From Flagellimonas ochracea (GTDB lineage: Bacteria; Bacteroidota; Bacteroidia; Flavobacteriales; Flavobacteriaceae), in NCBI RefSeq assembly GCF_009903685.1, contig NZ_JAAABI010000002.1, forward strand, positions 434,001-498,000: DNA of 64,000 nucleotides, in the 5' to 3' direction. Shown here piece by piece: positions 27,330 to 35,522 of this stretch. The translations under genes and the position numbers were made by a program. The notes under the pieces are model-generated. The model saw only the letters and a program-made list of their open reading frames with translations, searched no databases and was not told where the DNA came from. The stretch's first letter is position 1, and every line of letters begins with the position of its first letter.

Positions 27330-29018
27330 ATGCGTTGGACCATTAAACCCATACCAGCACCAGAAGCTATCAAAAGACTTTCGGAAGAATTAAAAGTGGA
27401 ACCCTTGATTGCCCATCTATTGCTTCAAAGGGGCATAACAAACTATGATGAGGCCAAACGATTTTTCAGACCAGAATTGACCCACTTGCATGACCCTTTT
27501 TTGATGAAGGACATGCAAAAGGCTGTAGACCGAATAGAAGTTGCCATGGCCAACGGAGAGAATGTTCTGGTGTATGGCGACTACGATGTGGACGGTACCA
27601 CCGCGGTGGCCTTACTTGCCTCATTTTTAAGAGAAAGTTACCCCAATGTGGCCACTTATATTCCAGATAGATATACTGAGGGTTACGGGATTTCATTGAA
27701 AGGTATCGATTTTGCATCAGATAACGATTTTTCCTTGATTATCGCTCTGGATTGTGGCATAAAGGCAGTAGAACAAGTGAACTACGCTAAAGAAAAGAGC
27801 ATCGACTTCATTATTTGTGACCACCATAGACCAGGAGATACCCTGCCTGATGCTGCAGCTGTGTTGGATCCCAAACAGGACGATTGCACGTATCCCTACA
27901 AAGAACTTTGTGGTTGCGGTGTCGGGTTCAAATTAATACAAGCCCTGAGCACTAAATGGGGAAAAGGAACAGAAGACTTGATTGCCTATCTTGATTTGGT
28001 AGCTACGGCAATAGCTGCGGATATTGTGCCGATTACAGGTGAAAATAGGATATTGACGTATTTTGGGCTACAAGTGATCAATTCACAGCCAAGGCCAGGC
28101 ATTAAAGCAATCATAGATCAAATTAAAAAGAAAAGACTTACGGTAACCGATGTGGTTTTTATCATTGCCCCACGAATCAATGCGGCAGGGAGAATGAAAC
28201 ATGCGGAGCATGCGGTAAACCTCCTTATTGAACAGAATCTAAAATCTGCGCAAAGTTTAGCTAAAGAAATAGAAGTTTTCAATGCAGAACGAAAAAATTT
28301 GGATCAAGAGATTACCGATGAGGCTTTGCAGCAAATAGAGGATAACAATGAAAAGGAACGGTTCACTTCGGTGGTTTACAAAGAACATTGGCATAAAGGG
28401 GTCATAGGTATTGTGGCCTCAAGATTGACCGAAACGCATTACCGACCCACACTGGTCTTTACCAAAAGCGGAGACAAGCTGGCGGCATCTGCCCGATCGG
28501 TAAAAGGATTCGACGTATATAACGCATTGGAAGCATGTGCCGATTGTATAGAGCAATTTGGTGGGCATAAATATGCAGCAGGACTTACCTTGTTGGAAGA
28601 ACAATACCAAACTTTTAAACAGCAATTTGAAGAAGTAGTTGCCAATACCATCGACCGTAACTTGTTGCAGCCGGAAATAAGTGTTGATGCCAGAATACAA
28701 TTAAGTGACATTACCCCAAAGTTAATGCGCATACTTCATCAGTTCGCCCCTTTTGGCCCTGGGAACATGACTCCGGTCTTTATGGCTGAGGGAATACAGG
28801 ATACCGGTTACGCCAAAGGTGTGGGGGAGGATGAAAAACATCTGAAAATTTCAGCCTACCAAAATGGGTCATCCGCCATAGGGGGCATTGGGTTCAATTT
28901 AGGACATAAATTGAATGTAGTTAAGAACAAAAAACGCTTCGATGCGGTATTTTCCTTGGACGAGAATGAATGGAATGGCTCCGTAAGTCTTCAACTTAAA
29001 TTGAGAGATATCCGCTAG
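27330..29018 (+). CDS. recJ: Single-stranded-DNA-specific exonuclease RecJ
   Basis: A 562-residue DHH-superfamily nuclease. Motif I is VYGDYDVDGTTAVALL (about 82-97), the DHH motif is in FIICDHHRPGD (about 158-168), and the DHHA1 domain has EQFGGHKYAAG. RecJ degrades single-stranded DNA 5' to 3' in recombination and repair. The length is normal for the family. It is tightly packed with an upstream lysoplasmalogenase and a downstream MFS carrier (5 bp gap). Confidence 0.96.
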   Translation: MRWTIKPIPAPEAIKRLSEELKVEPLIAHLLLQRGITNYDEAKRFFRPELTHLHDPFLMKDMQKAVDRIEVAMANGENVLVYGDYDVDGTTAVALLASFLRESYPNVATYIPDRYTEGYGISLKGIDFASDNDFSLIIALDCGIKAVEQVNYAKEKSIDFIICDHHRPGDTLPDAAAVLDPKQDDCTYPYKELCGCGVGFKLIQALSTKWGKGTEDLIAYLDLVATAIAADIVPITGENRILTYFGLQVINSQPRPGIKAIIDQIKKKRLTVTDVVFIIAPRINAAGRMKHAEHAVNLLIEQNLKSAQSLAKEIEVFNAERKNLDQEITDEALQQIEDNNEKERFTSVVYKEHWHKGVIGIVASRLTETHYRPTLVFTKSGDKLAASARSVKGFDVYNALEACADCIEQFGGHKYAAGLTLLEEQYQTFKQQFEEVVANTIDRNLLQPEISVDARIQLSDITPKLMRILHQFAPFGPGNMTPVFMAEGIQDTGYAKGVGEDEKHLKISAYQNGSSAIGGIGFNLGHKLNVVKNKKRFDAVFSLDENEWNGSVSLQLKLRDIR

Positions 29019-29023
29019 AATAT

Positions 29024-30280
29024 ATGGACCCTTACGCTGCCCTTCGATATAAGGAATTCAATATTTTTTTGTTGGTCCGCTTTGCCATGGTGTTTGCATG
29101 GTCCATGCAATTCATTGTAATTGAATGGCAGGTCTATTCTTTGACCAAAGATCCACTGTCTCTCGGCATCATCGGGTTAATGGAAGTAATCCCTGCAGTG
29201 GGCATGGCTCTTTTTGCTGGGCATATCGTGGATCAAAAAGAAAAACGGAACCTTTTAATCCGGTGTATTGTTGGTTTTTCGGTAATCAGTCTGGGACTGT
29301 TTTTGGTGAGCCACCCCAATGTGGAAGCTACTTGGGGACAAACAAAAATTTTGTACGTCATTTACTTTTTGGTTTTTTTGGGAGGCCTGGTCCGGGCGTT
29401 TATCGGGCCAACCATTTTTTCATTGATTGCCCTTATTGTTCCCAAGAAAATATATCCCAATGCGGCCACATGGAGCAGTTCCACATGGCAGTTGGCCTCA
29501 GTTTTGGGCCCGGCCTTGGCAGGGTTTTCTATCAGTTGGATAGGTGTCCATTGGTCCATGTGCGTCATTTTTGGGTTTTCTGTGGGGGCCTTGCTTTTTC
29601 TGATAAAAATCCCACAAAAGCCTATTTTGAACCCGAAAATTGGAGAACCTGTGCTCCAAAGTTTAAAAGATGGACTCCGTTTTGTATTTAGAAGTAGGGC
29701 CATATTTGGTGCTTTAACATTGGATATGGTTGCTGTGCTGTTTGGTGGGGCAGTGGCCCTTTTACCCATTTACGCCCAAGACATTTTGCATGTGGGCTCT
29801 GAAGGATTCGGAATACTCAGGGCGGCTCCCGCTGTGGGAGCATCCATTACGATGATAGCTTCTACCCGTTTCCCATTACATAAAAAGGCAGGTAAAAAAT
29901 TACTTTGGGCGGTCTTTGGTTTTGGAGTGTGCATCATTGTATTTGGGATTTCAAAATTGTTCTGGCTTTCAGTGTTTGCACTCTTTCTAAGTGGTGCCGT
30001 GGATGGTGTTTCCATGATAATCAGACAGACTATACTGCAATTGAAAACACCGGACAACATGCGGGGCAGGGTGGCTTCAGTAAATTCCATTTTTGTGGGA
30101 TCTTCCAATGAGTTGGGCGCTTTTGAAAGTGGATTGGCGGCCAAATTTTTGGGCACTGTACAAGCCGTGGTTTTCGGAGGTGTAATGACCTTGTTGACTG
30201 TTGGCACTACTGCTGTGGTATCTCCAGGGTTTAGACGATTGGATTTGTCAAAAGACGTGGAGGAGGGAGAAAAGGATTAA
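29024..30280 (+). CDS. MFS transporter
   Basis: A 418-residue major facilitator superfamily carrier with about 12 membrane helices. The loop between helices 2 and 3 reads GHIVDQKEKRNLL, a variant of the family's G-x-x-x-D-R-x-G-R-R motif, and the protein resembles the EntS-like exporters in its first helix (RFAMVFAWSMQFIVIEWQVYS). Substrate is unknown. Its stop overlaps the end of lpxH by 4 bp in convergent orientation. Confidence 0.88.
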   Translation: MDPYAALRYKEFNIFLLVRFAMVFAWSMQFIVIEWQVYSLTKDPLSLGIIGLMEVIPAVGMALFAGHIVDQKEKRNLLIRCIVGFSVISLGLFLVSHPNVEATWGQTKILYVIYFLVFLGGLVRAFIGPTIFSLIALIVPKKIYPNAATWSSSTWQLASVLGPALAGFSISWIGVHWSMCVIFGFSVGALLFLIKIPQKPILNPKIGEPVLQSLKDGLRFVFRSRAIFGALTLDMVAVLFGGAVALLPIYAQDILHVGSEGFGILRAAPAVGASITMIASTRFPLHKKAGKKLLWAVFGFGVCIIVFGISKLFWLSVFALFLSGAVDGVSMIIRQTILQLKTPDNMRGRVASVNSIFVGSSNELGAFESGLAAKFLGTVQAVVFGGVMTLLTVGTTAVVSPGFRRLDLSKDVEEGEKD

Positions 30281-31044
30281 TCTTCCCATTTTTTCAAGCT
30301 CAGTTCTTGTCCATTGAAAACAGCGTAGGTGAAATAGGAAATCCAATCCCCTAGATTGGTATAGGTTGATTTTTCGTTGAGTTTGATTTCCATGGGCAGA
30401 TGCCTGTGCCCAAAAATAAAATGGTCATAATGTTGGGTTTCCAATTTACGTTTGGCGTAAAGAACAAGCCACTCTCTCTCCTCTCCCATAAATTTTGCAT
30501 CGGCTTCTCCGGAAATAATCTTGTTGTTCACCGAAAGATGCTGTCCTAAGCGCACGCCCCAATCGGGATGTAGCCATTTGAAAAACCACTTTGCAACAGG
30601 ATTGGTGAACACTTTCTTCATACGCTTAAAACCTTTATCATCTGGACCCAGTCCATCCCCATGTCCAATGAAGAACGAAGTGTCATTTATAAGAAACTGT
30701 TGTGGCTTATGGTATACGGGAATACTAAGCTCTTCTTCAAAATACCCATTCATCCACAAATCATGGTTTCCAACAAAGTAGGTGATTTGGATACCACTGT
30801 CGGACAGTTCTGCCAATTTACCCAAAGTACGGGTAAAGCCCTTTGGGACCACAGTTTTGTACTCGAACCAAAAATCAAAAAGGTCGCCCATCAAAAAAAC
30901 GGCCTGCGCATCATGTTTGATGGAGTCCAGCCAGGCTACAAACCTTTTTTCGCGAGGCAAACTATCTTGTCGGGTAGGCGCCCCTAAATGGTTGTCACTG
31001 GCGAAGTAAACCTTTTTGTTTTTTTGTAGGGAAATGTCTTTCAT
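30277..31044 (-). CDS. lpxH: UDP-2,3-diacylglucosamine diphosphatase
   Basis: A 255-residue calcineurin-like phosphoesterase that makes lipid X in lipid A synthesis on the inner face of the inner membrane. Metal motifs are SDNHLG, MGDLFDFW, GNHD, GHGDGLG and FGHRH, in the right order. The second domain is shorter than in the E. coli enzyme, which is usual in Bacteroidota. Its start codon lies directly after the stop of a 37-codon membrane ORF (31045-31158), suggesting coupled translation. The 3' end overlaps the MFS gene by 4 bp. Confidence 0.93.
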   Translation of the reverse strand: MKDISLQKNKKVYFASDNHLGAPTRQDSLPREKRFVAWLDSIKHDAQAVFLMGDLFDFWFEYKTVVPKGFTRTLGKLAELSDSGIQITYFVGNHDLWMNGYFEEELSIPVYHKPQQFLINDTSFFIGHGDGLGPDDKGFKRMKKVFTNPVAKWFFKWLHPDWGVRLGQHLSVNNKIISGEADAKFMGEEREWLVLYAKRKLETQHYDHFIFGHRHLPMEIKLNEKSTYTNLGDWISYFTYAVFNGQELSLKKWED

Positions 31045-31158
31045 CTATTTCTTAAAGCGTCTGCGGTTGCGTATTCTAGTAAAAATGTACACCACAATGA
31101 CGAGCAGCGCCATCAATGGGAATACAATATCACTGTTCAGAAATGAAAGTATATCCAT
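31045..31158 (-). CDS. Small single-pass membrane protein (37 aa)
   Basis: A 37-codon ORF, too short for most gene finders. It starts at ATG 31158 and its stop ends one base before the lpxH start. The translation begins MDILSFLNSDIVFPLMALLV, continues with IVVYIF, and ends with a basic tail (TRIRNRRRFKK): one membrane helix of about 18-20 residues followed by positive charge, consistent with the N terminus out and the tail in the cytoplasm. It sits between an enoyl-CoA hydratase-like gene (3 bp away) and lpxH on one strand, as in a compact operon. No homologue is recognised; it may be a small membrane protein that works with LpxH or is only fortuitous. Confidence 0.6.
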   Translation of the reverse strand: MDILSFLNSDIVFPLMALLVIVVYIFTRIRNRRRFKK

Positions 31159-31161
31159 AAC

Positions 31162-31929
31162 TTACTTTTTAAATTTTTCCAAAGCTTTTTTGGTGTTGGG
31201 TGAAAGGGCCAATCGCCCGGAAGCTTCTGCGCGTTCCAACAGTAAGGTGTCCCAGTGGTCTGTTCCCTCCCAAAGCACCCGTTTCATCTCTGCAAGGGCA
31301 TCAGGATTAAAGGCAGTTAATTTTTGGATATGGAAGTCCAGTTCCTTGTCCATTTTCGAAATGGAATCAAACACTTTGGAAAACAAGCCTTTTTCTTTGG
31401 CCCAATAGGCATTTTTCCATTCGGTGGGATTCAACGAAAGTTCCCCAAGGGCAGCTTTTCCCATTTTTCGTTCTACTGCTGGGGCAATTACCATAGGTGC
31501 AATGCCTACGGAAATTTCCGAAAGCCTAATGCTCGCAGCTTCTGTTGCATATACATAATCACATGCTGCGGCGAGTCCCACACCACCCCCAACGGTTTTA
31601 CCCTGAATCCTTCCAAAGATGGGTTTGCTACAGGTTCGCATGGCGTTGATAACATTCGCAAATCCACTGAAAAAGGCTTTGCCTTCCTGGATGTTCGAAA
31701 TAGCTACCAACTCATCAAAGGAAGCCCCGGCACAAAAAGCCCGATCACCTTCCGACTTCAAAATTATAAGCGAAACGGCTTCATTTTCGGATAATTTATG
31801 AAACTCCCTGGTCAATCGTTGCAACAGTTCTGAAACAAAGGAATTGCTTGCAGGGTGTCCAAATTCAACCGTGGCAATGCGATTGTCAATTTTCGTATAA
31901 AGACTTCCGTTGGGTCTATCCGTGGGCAT
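31162..31929 (-). CDS. Enoyl-CoA hydratase/isomerase family protein
   Basis: A 255-residue crotonase-fold protein. The oxyanion hole region is FCAGASFDELVAI (about 66-78) and the second is VGGGVGLAAACDYVYATE. One of the two catalytic glutamates of classical hydratases (in the GxxGE-type position after the second motif) cannot be confirmed by inspection, so the exact reaction is left open. The ATG at 31929 begins MPTDRPNGSLYTKIDNRIATVEF; an earlier in-frame ATG at 31992 lies in the MATE gene and adds an atypical extension. A 37-codon ORF and lpxH follow. Confidence 0.86.
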   Translation of the reverse strand: MPTDRPNGSLYTKIDNRIATVEFGHPASNSFVSELLQRLTREFHKLSENEAVSLIILKSEGDRAFCAGASFDELVAISNIQEGKAFFSGFANVINAMRTCSKPIFGRIQGKTVGGGVGLAAACDYVYATEAASIRLSEISVGIAPMVIAPAVERKMGKAALGELSLNPTEWKNAYWAKEKGLFSKVFDSISKMDKELDFHIQKLTAFNPDALAEMKRVLWEGTDHWDTLLLERAEASGRLALSPNTKKALEKFKK

Positions 31930-31954
31930 GTTGTTTCTTGTTCTAAGTGCTAAA

Positions 31955-33295
31955 TTAAGAGTTTTGGGCCAAGGGCCCGATTTTTCGTTCAAATTTCCAA
32001 ACCAGTGCCAAGCCGCGTACCATCATCCAAACTACAAATGCAATCCAAATGGCATGGAGCCCCAACCCAAAGTATTTGCCAAGATAAAGTGTAGGGATAA
32101 ATCCTAAAAAGGTGGCAAGGAGCAGTACGTTTCTCGGATATTTCATTTCTCCCATTCCCTTAAAGAGTCCATCGAACACAAAAGCCATGGTATTGATGGG
32201 AAGGCTTAGGATAACGATATAAAAAATACCGTAGAAAGTGTCCAGTACAATGGCATCATTGGAGAAGACCCGACCAATGGGACGATAGAAAACAAACCCT
32301 GCCAACATCAGTAAGAGGCTTATGAAGAGACCGTAGCGCATTATTTTTTTGGCCAAATTGGTGAGTCTCGTGTAATCATGAGCTCCCAAAAACTTTCCGC
32401 CCATGCTGTTTCCCGCTGCGGAATACCCGTCAATAAAGAAAGCTGCAAACAACCATAAATTGATGGCAATGGTATGTGCCCCGATATACTGGTCTCCCAG
32501 TGCAGTGGCCTCTCGCACTGCTAACATCAATGCGACATTTAGTGCCAAAGTCCTAATAAACAGATTTAGACTCATTAGAATCAGTTGTTTTAGTTCTTTA
32601 TTCAGGGGAAAGCTCAACTTTAGACTTATATCGGTTGTCCGAATCAAAAGAATAAATACTAAAATGGCCATTACCCCTTGTGAAATTAGACTGGCCCAGG
32701 CAGCACCTTCCAAGTACAATGCAGGGACAAGCCCATCAATGCCATAGACTAGGGCAAAATCCAAAAGAATGTTCAGTCCGGCACCAATTATGGCAATAAC
32801 CATGGGATAAAAAGTATTCTGGAGTCCACGGAAAATACCAAACACTGCAAAAGTGAACAACGTAAGTGGAAATCCCCAAACTCTAATGGAATAGTATGAA
32901 ATACAGTACTCCAAAATTTTTCCAGAGGCTTCAAATAGTTTAAAAATATCCTCAATAATAAAAATTGTTGACAAAAGCACAATCAGGCTAAGCAGCAAAT
33001 TGAAAAAGATGGCCTGTGCTGGAAGGTCTTTAACTTCGTTGAGTTTTCCGGCACCGAGATATTGGGATATTATGGCCGAAATGGCGCTCCGGGTTTGGCC
33101 CAACACCCAAATCAACATCGACAAAAAGGAACCTACAATTCCTGCTGCCGCCAAAGATTCAAGACCATTTACCGGAATATTGCCAACTATGGCCGTGTCG
33201 GTAATAGAAAGGACAGGTTCTGCAATTCCTGAGATGGTTGCAGGAATAGCGAGGCGGTTGATGGATTTTAAATTGACTTCTGTTTTCAAAACCAC
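31955..33295 (-). CDS. MATE family efflux transporter
   Basis: A 446-residue protein with twelve predicted membrane helices. The N-terminal part has ATISGIAEPVLSITDTAIVG, typical of the first MATE helices, and the second half has a similar region (AGNSMGGKFLGAHDYTR). These pumps export cationic drugs or dyes with sodium or protons; the substrate is unknown. The start at 33295 lies about 180 bp from the divergent universal stress gene. Confidence 0.92.
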   Translation of the reverse strand: MVLKTEVNLKSINRLAIPATISGIAEPVLSITDTAIVGNIPVNGLESLAAAGIVGSFLSMLIWVLGQTRSAISAIISQYLGAGKLNEVKDLPAQAIFFNLLLSLIVLLSTIFIIEDIFKLFEASGKILEYCISYYSIRVWGFPLTLFTFAVFGIFRGLQNTFYPMVIAIIGAGLNILLDFALVYGIDGLVPALYLEGAAWASLISQGVMAILVFILLIRTTDISLKLSFPLNKELKQLILMSLNLFIRTLALNVALMLAVREATALGDQYIGAHTIAINLWLFAAFFIDGYSAAGNSMGGKFLGAHDYTRLTNLAKKIMRYGLFISLLLMLAGFVFYRPIGRVFSNDAIVLDTFYGIFYIVILSLPINTMAFVFDGLFKGMGEMKYPRNVLLLATFLGFIPTLYLGKYFGLGLHAIWIAFVVWMMVRGLALVWKFERKIGPLAQNS

Positions 33296-33401
33296 CGCAA
33301 GTTACTGCACTAATTTGTAATGGTGAAGGGGTTGTTCGGTTTGTTGTTTGTCAATATTCAGTCGACCAATGCGCCATGACGAATATATCCTTTATTTGAA
33401 A

Positions 33402-33409
33402 TATCTTTG
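33402..33409 (+). promoter_or_regulatory. -7 box upstream of the universal stress gene
   Basis: A perfect TAnnTTTG box (TATCTTTG) 66 bp before the ATG at 33476. No clear -33 TTG was found at 19-21 bp, so activator dependence is possible. Predicted leader about 60 nt. Confidence 0.5.
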
Positions 33410-33475
33410 CACGACCTTTTATGAATTGATTTCAATTATATTGTAAATTTAAGGGATAAACATAACCGCCACAGC

Positions 33476-34273
33476 ATGAACAATATACTAGTACCCATTG
33501 GAACTTCCCCAGACTCATCATTGACGCTTCAGTATGCCATTGACTTTGCATCACATTTTGGGGCAAAAGTTTTCGTAATGGATGTGTTCTCGGTTATTTC
33601 AACAGCTGGAAGTTTGGCCAGTGTGGAAAAAAAGGTGGCCGAGAGCAGCAAAGCGCATTTGAAAGCTGTTATTGAGAAGGTGGACACGAAAAATGTTGAC
33701 CTCAAGATAGCCACTTACAACGGTGATATCATTGATGGACTTACAGAGATAGACAAGGAGTTGGGCATTGATTTGATAATAATAGCGCCAAGAAGCAATG
33801 AGATTAAGGAAGAACTTTATCTGGGCCACACTTCTGGGGGCATCATCAAAAAGACGGACATACCTACCTTGATAGTGCCAAAGGGCACCACATTTTCACC
33901 AATCAAAAGGATTATGACAGCTTTTGGTTCTGGAGTTTTGAAACGATCTAAAGTTTTAAACCCATTAATTGATATCCAAAATAAATTCAGATCTGAAATT
34001 TCTTTGCTTTTGGTAAAAAGGCCCGGATATTCAGAGGAGGATTTACAGGTGAACACTGCACTGATGGACATTAGCACTCAGTTGACTATCACAGAGAACG
34101 GAAATACATATCTTGGCGTTTTGGAACATTACCAAAATCAACATCCGGATATGTTGTGTGTTTTTAGAAGAAAAAGAGGCTTCTTCAAGAAGCTATGGGA
34201 AAAGAACACCATACCAAAATCAGAATTTTTTGTACCTATTCCCGTCTTGGTATTAAGTGTTAAAAAGGATTAA
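33476..34273 (+). CDS. Universal stress protein family
   Basis: A 265-residue cytoplasmic protein. The N-terminal half is a Usp domain: MNNILVPIGTSPDSSLTLQYAIDFA, then LIIIAPRSNEI and the G-rich LGHTSGGIIKKTDIPTLIVPKG, which is the ATP-binding loop position. The second half (from about 140) is a divergent Usp-like unit (ISLLLVKRPGYSEEDLQ) without a clear nucleotide motif. Tandem or one-and-a-half Usp proteins are common in Flavobacteria. A -7 box precedes it. The tRNA-Ala gene lies 55 bp downstream. Confidence 0.87.
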   Translation: MNNILVPIGTSPDSSLTLQYAIDFASHFGAKVFVMDVFSVISTAGSLASVEKKVAESSKAHLKAVIEKVDTKNVDLKIATYNGDIIDGLTEIDKELGIDLIIIAPRSNEIKEELYLGHTSGGIIKKTDIPTLIVPKGTTFSPIKRIMTAFGSGVLKRSKVLNPLIDIQNKFRSEISLLLVKRPGYSEEDLQVNTALMDISTQLTITENGNTYLGVLEHYQNQHPDMLCVFRRKRGFFKKLWEKNTIPKSEFFVPIPVLVLSVKKD

Positions 34274-34289
34274 GGCGTAAGCAACAAAT

Positions 34290-34320
34290 TTTGATACTTT
34301 CTCAAAAAGTATTTCCTTTG
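34290..34320 (+). promoter_or_regulatory. Promoter of tRNA-Ala(GGC)
   Basis: TTTG (34290-34293), 19 bp, then TTCCTTTG (34313-34320), a one-mismatch version of TAnnTTTG, eight bases before the first tRNA nucleotide at 34329. Spacing is ideal for the primary sigma factor. Confidence 0.6.
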
Positions 34321-34328
34321 CGCTCTCT

Positions 34329-34430
<102 letters not shown>

Positions 34431-34433
<3 letters not shown>

Positions 34434-34688
34434 GATTTCTTTGTGTACATAATTTTCAGCGAGTCCGTGAATCGTTACTATGTCGGTCATTGCGGCAGTT
34501 TGGAAGACCGAATACAGAGGCATAGAACGAGAAGGTCAAAATATACCAAAATAGCTGGGGACTGGGAATTGAAGTGGACCAAGGTATTTCCATCACGGGG
34601 TGAGGCGATGGCCATGGAACGGGAGATTAAGAAAAAGAAAAGTCGGAAATATCTGGAATATTTGATTGCCAGGGACTCCGGGGGCTAG
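34431..34688 (+). CDS. GIY-YIG nuclease family protein
   Basis: An 85-residue single-domain endonuclease. The two strands of the GIY-YIG motif are VYI (5-7) and YVG (17-19), followed by the catalytic-arginine helix SLEDRIQRH (Arg27) and a C-terminal helix with EREIKKKKSRKYLEYLI carrying the metal-binding glutamate (about Glu63/65). It fits the stand-alone URI/UvrC-like family; the cellular role is uncharacterised. It starts immediately after the tRNA-Ala terminator and ends on the TAG that lies in the D arm of a second, partial tRNA-Ala copy. That arrangement suggests a mobile cassette that uses the tRNA 3' end as its boundary. Whether it is still active is unknown. Confidence 0.85.
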
Positions 34689-34740
34689 AGTGTTCCGAAG
34701 GCATTCGGAAAGGCCATCGGTTCGAATCCGGTATTCTCCA
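34675..34740 (+). pseudogene. Partial tRNA-Ala(GGC)-like copy lacking the 5' acceptor strand
   Basis: The sequence matches tRNA-Ala from the D arm to the discriminator base. D stem ACTC (34675-34678) pairs with GAGT (34688-34691) around a 9-nt loop, whereas the intact tRNA has GCTC/GAGC. The anticodon hairpin is TTCCGA/TCGGAA with GGC in the loop, one base longer than in the tRNA, but still a perfect stem. The T arm ATCGG TTCGAAT CCGGT and 3' strand ATTCTCC are kept. The 5' acceptor strand is replaced by the end of the GIY-YIG reading frame, so it cannot be a normal tRNA. Confidence 0.8.
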
Positions 34741-34772
34741 CACAGCACCCCACTAGGGGTGCTTTTTTTATG
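34711..34772 (+). repeat. Direct repeat copy B after the GIY-YIG gene
   Basis: Second copy of the segment at 34373-34433, including the terminator (stem 34745-34751 with 34756-34762, T7) and ending ATG. Homology to the tRNA extends further left, to about 34675, at lower identity. Confidence 0.9.
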
Positions 34773-34810
34773 CCTCTATTTTCACGAACTTTGGCCAAAA
34801 ACATACAGTT

Positions 34811-35521
34811 ATGGATTTAAAAGAAAAGGTGGCTTACATTACTGGCGGCACAAAGGGAATAGGATTTGGAATAGCCGAATGTTTATTGGAACAAGGAATG
34901 CGGGTTGCTATTAGTGGAAGGGGCAGAGAGGGAGTGGACAATGCTGTTCAACAACTAAATGCAAAAGGAAAAGTTATGGGTTTAGTGTCAGATGTTACTC
35001 GTTTGCAAGATGAAGAACAAGCTGCCGATACAATCTTGAAGGAATGGGGCCAATTGGATGTAGTGATTGCCAATGCCGGTGTAGGACATTTTTCATCGAT
35101 TGACGAGATGGAAAGTGACCACTGGCATCAAATGATAAACACCAACTTAAACGGGGTGTTCCATACTTTGAAAGCTTCGGTGGAGGCACTAAAGAAATCT
35201 GAAGGATACTACATGACCGTGGCAAGTTTGGCAGGCACCAACTTTTTCGCTCAGGGGGCAGGGTACAATGCCACTAAGTTTGGCGTTGTCGGTTTTACAC
35301 AGGCAGCCATGTTGGACTTAAGGAAGTATAATATTAAGGCCACCACCATAATGCCAGGTTCTGTGGCATCCCATTTTAATCAAAATGAACCTTCTGAGAA
35401 GGATTATTGGAAGATACAACCTGAGGATATAGGGCGATTGGTGATAGATCTTTTACTAATGCATCCACGTACATTGCCAAGTAAGATTGAGGTGCGCCCG
35501 ACCCGTCCAGATCTTAAATAG
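34811..35521 (+). CDS. Short-chain dehydrogenase/reductase (SDR)
   Basis: A 236-residue classical SDR. Cofactor motif TGGTKGIGFGIAE is at residues about 11-23, NAGV in VVIANAGVGHF, the catalytic serine in TVASLAGTNFF and the YxxxK motif in YNATKFGVVG. NAD(P) preference is not clear. The substrate is unknown; several FabG-like and sugar-alcohol enzymes share these motifs. It lies downstream of the tRNA/GIY-YIG cassette and convergent with addB, whose end is 1 bp away. Confidence 0.92.
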   Translation: MDLKEKVAYITGGTKGIGFGIAECLLEQGMRVAISGRGREGVDNAVQQLNAKGKVMGLVSDVTRLQDEEQAADTILKEWGQLDVVIANAGVGHFSSIDEMESDHWHQMINTNLNGVFHTLKASVEALKKSEGYYMTVASLAGTNFFAQGAGYNATKFGVVGFTQAAMLDLRKYNIKATTIMPGSVASHFNQNEPSEKDYWKIQPEDIGRLVIDLLLMHPRTLPSKIEVRPTRPDLK

Positions 35522-35522
35522 G

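Noticed and set aside
34666-34914. ORF across the truncated tRNA copy (82 codons)
   Set aside because: It reads tRNA-derived sequence and runs into the SDR gene in another frame; the peptide has no protein-like pattern.
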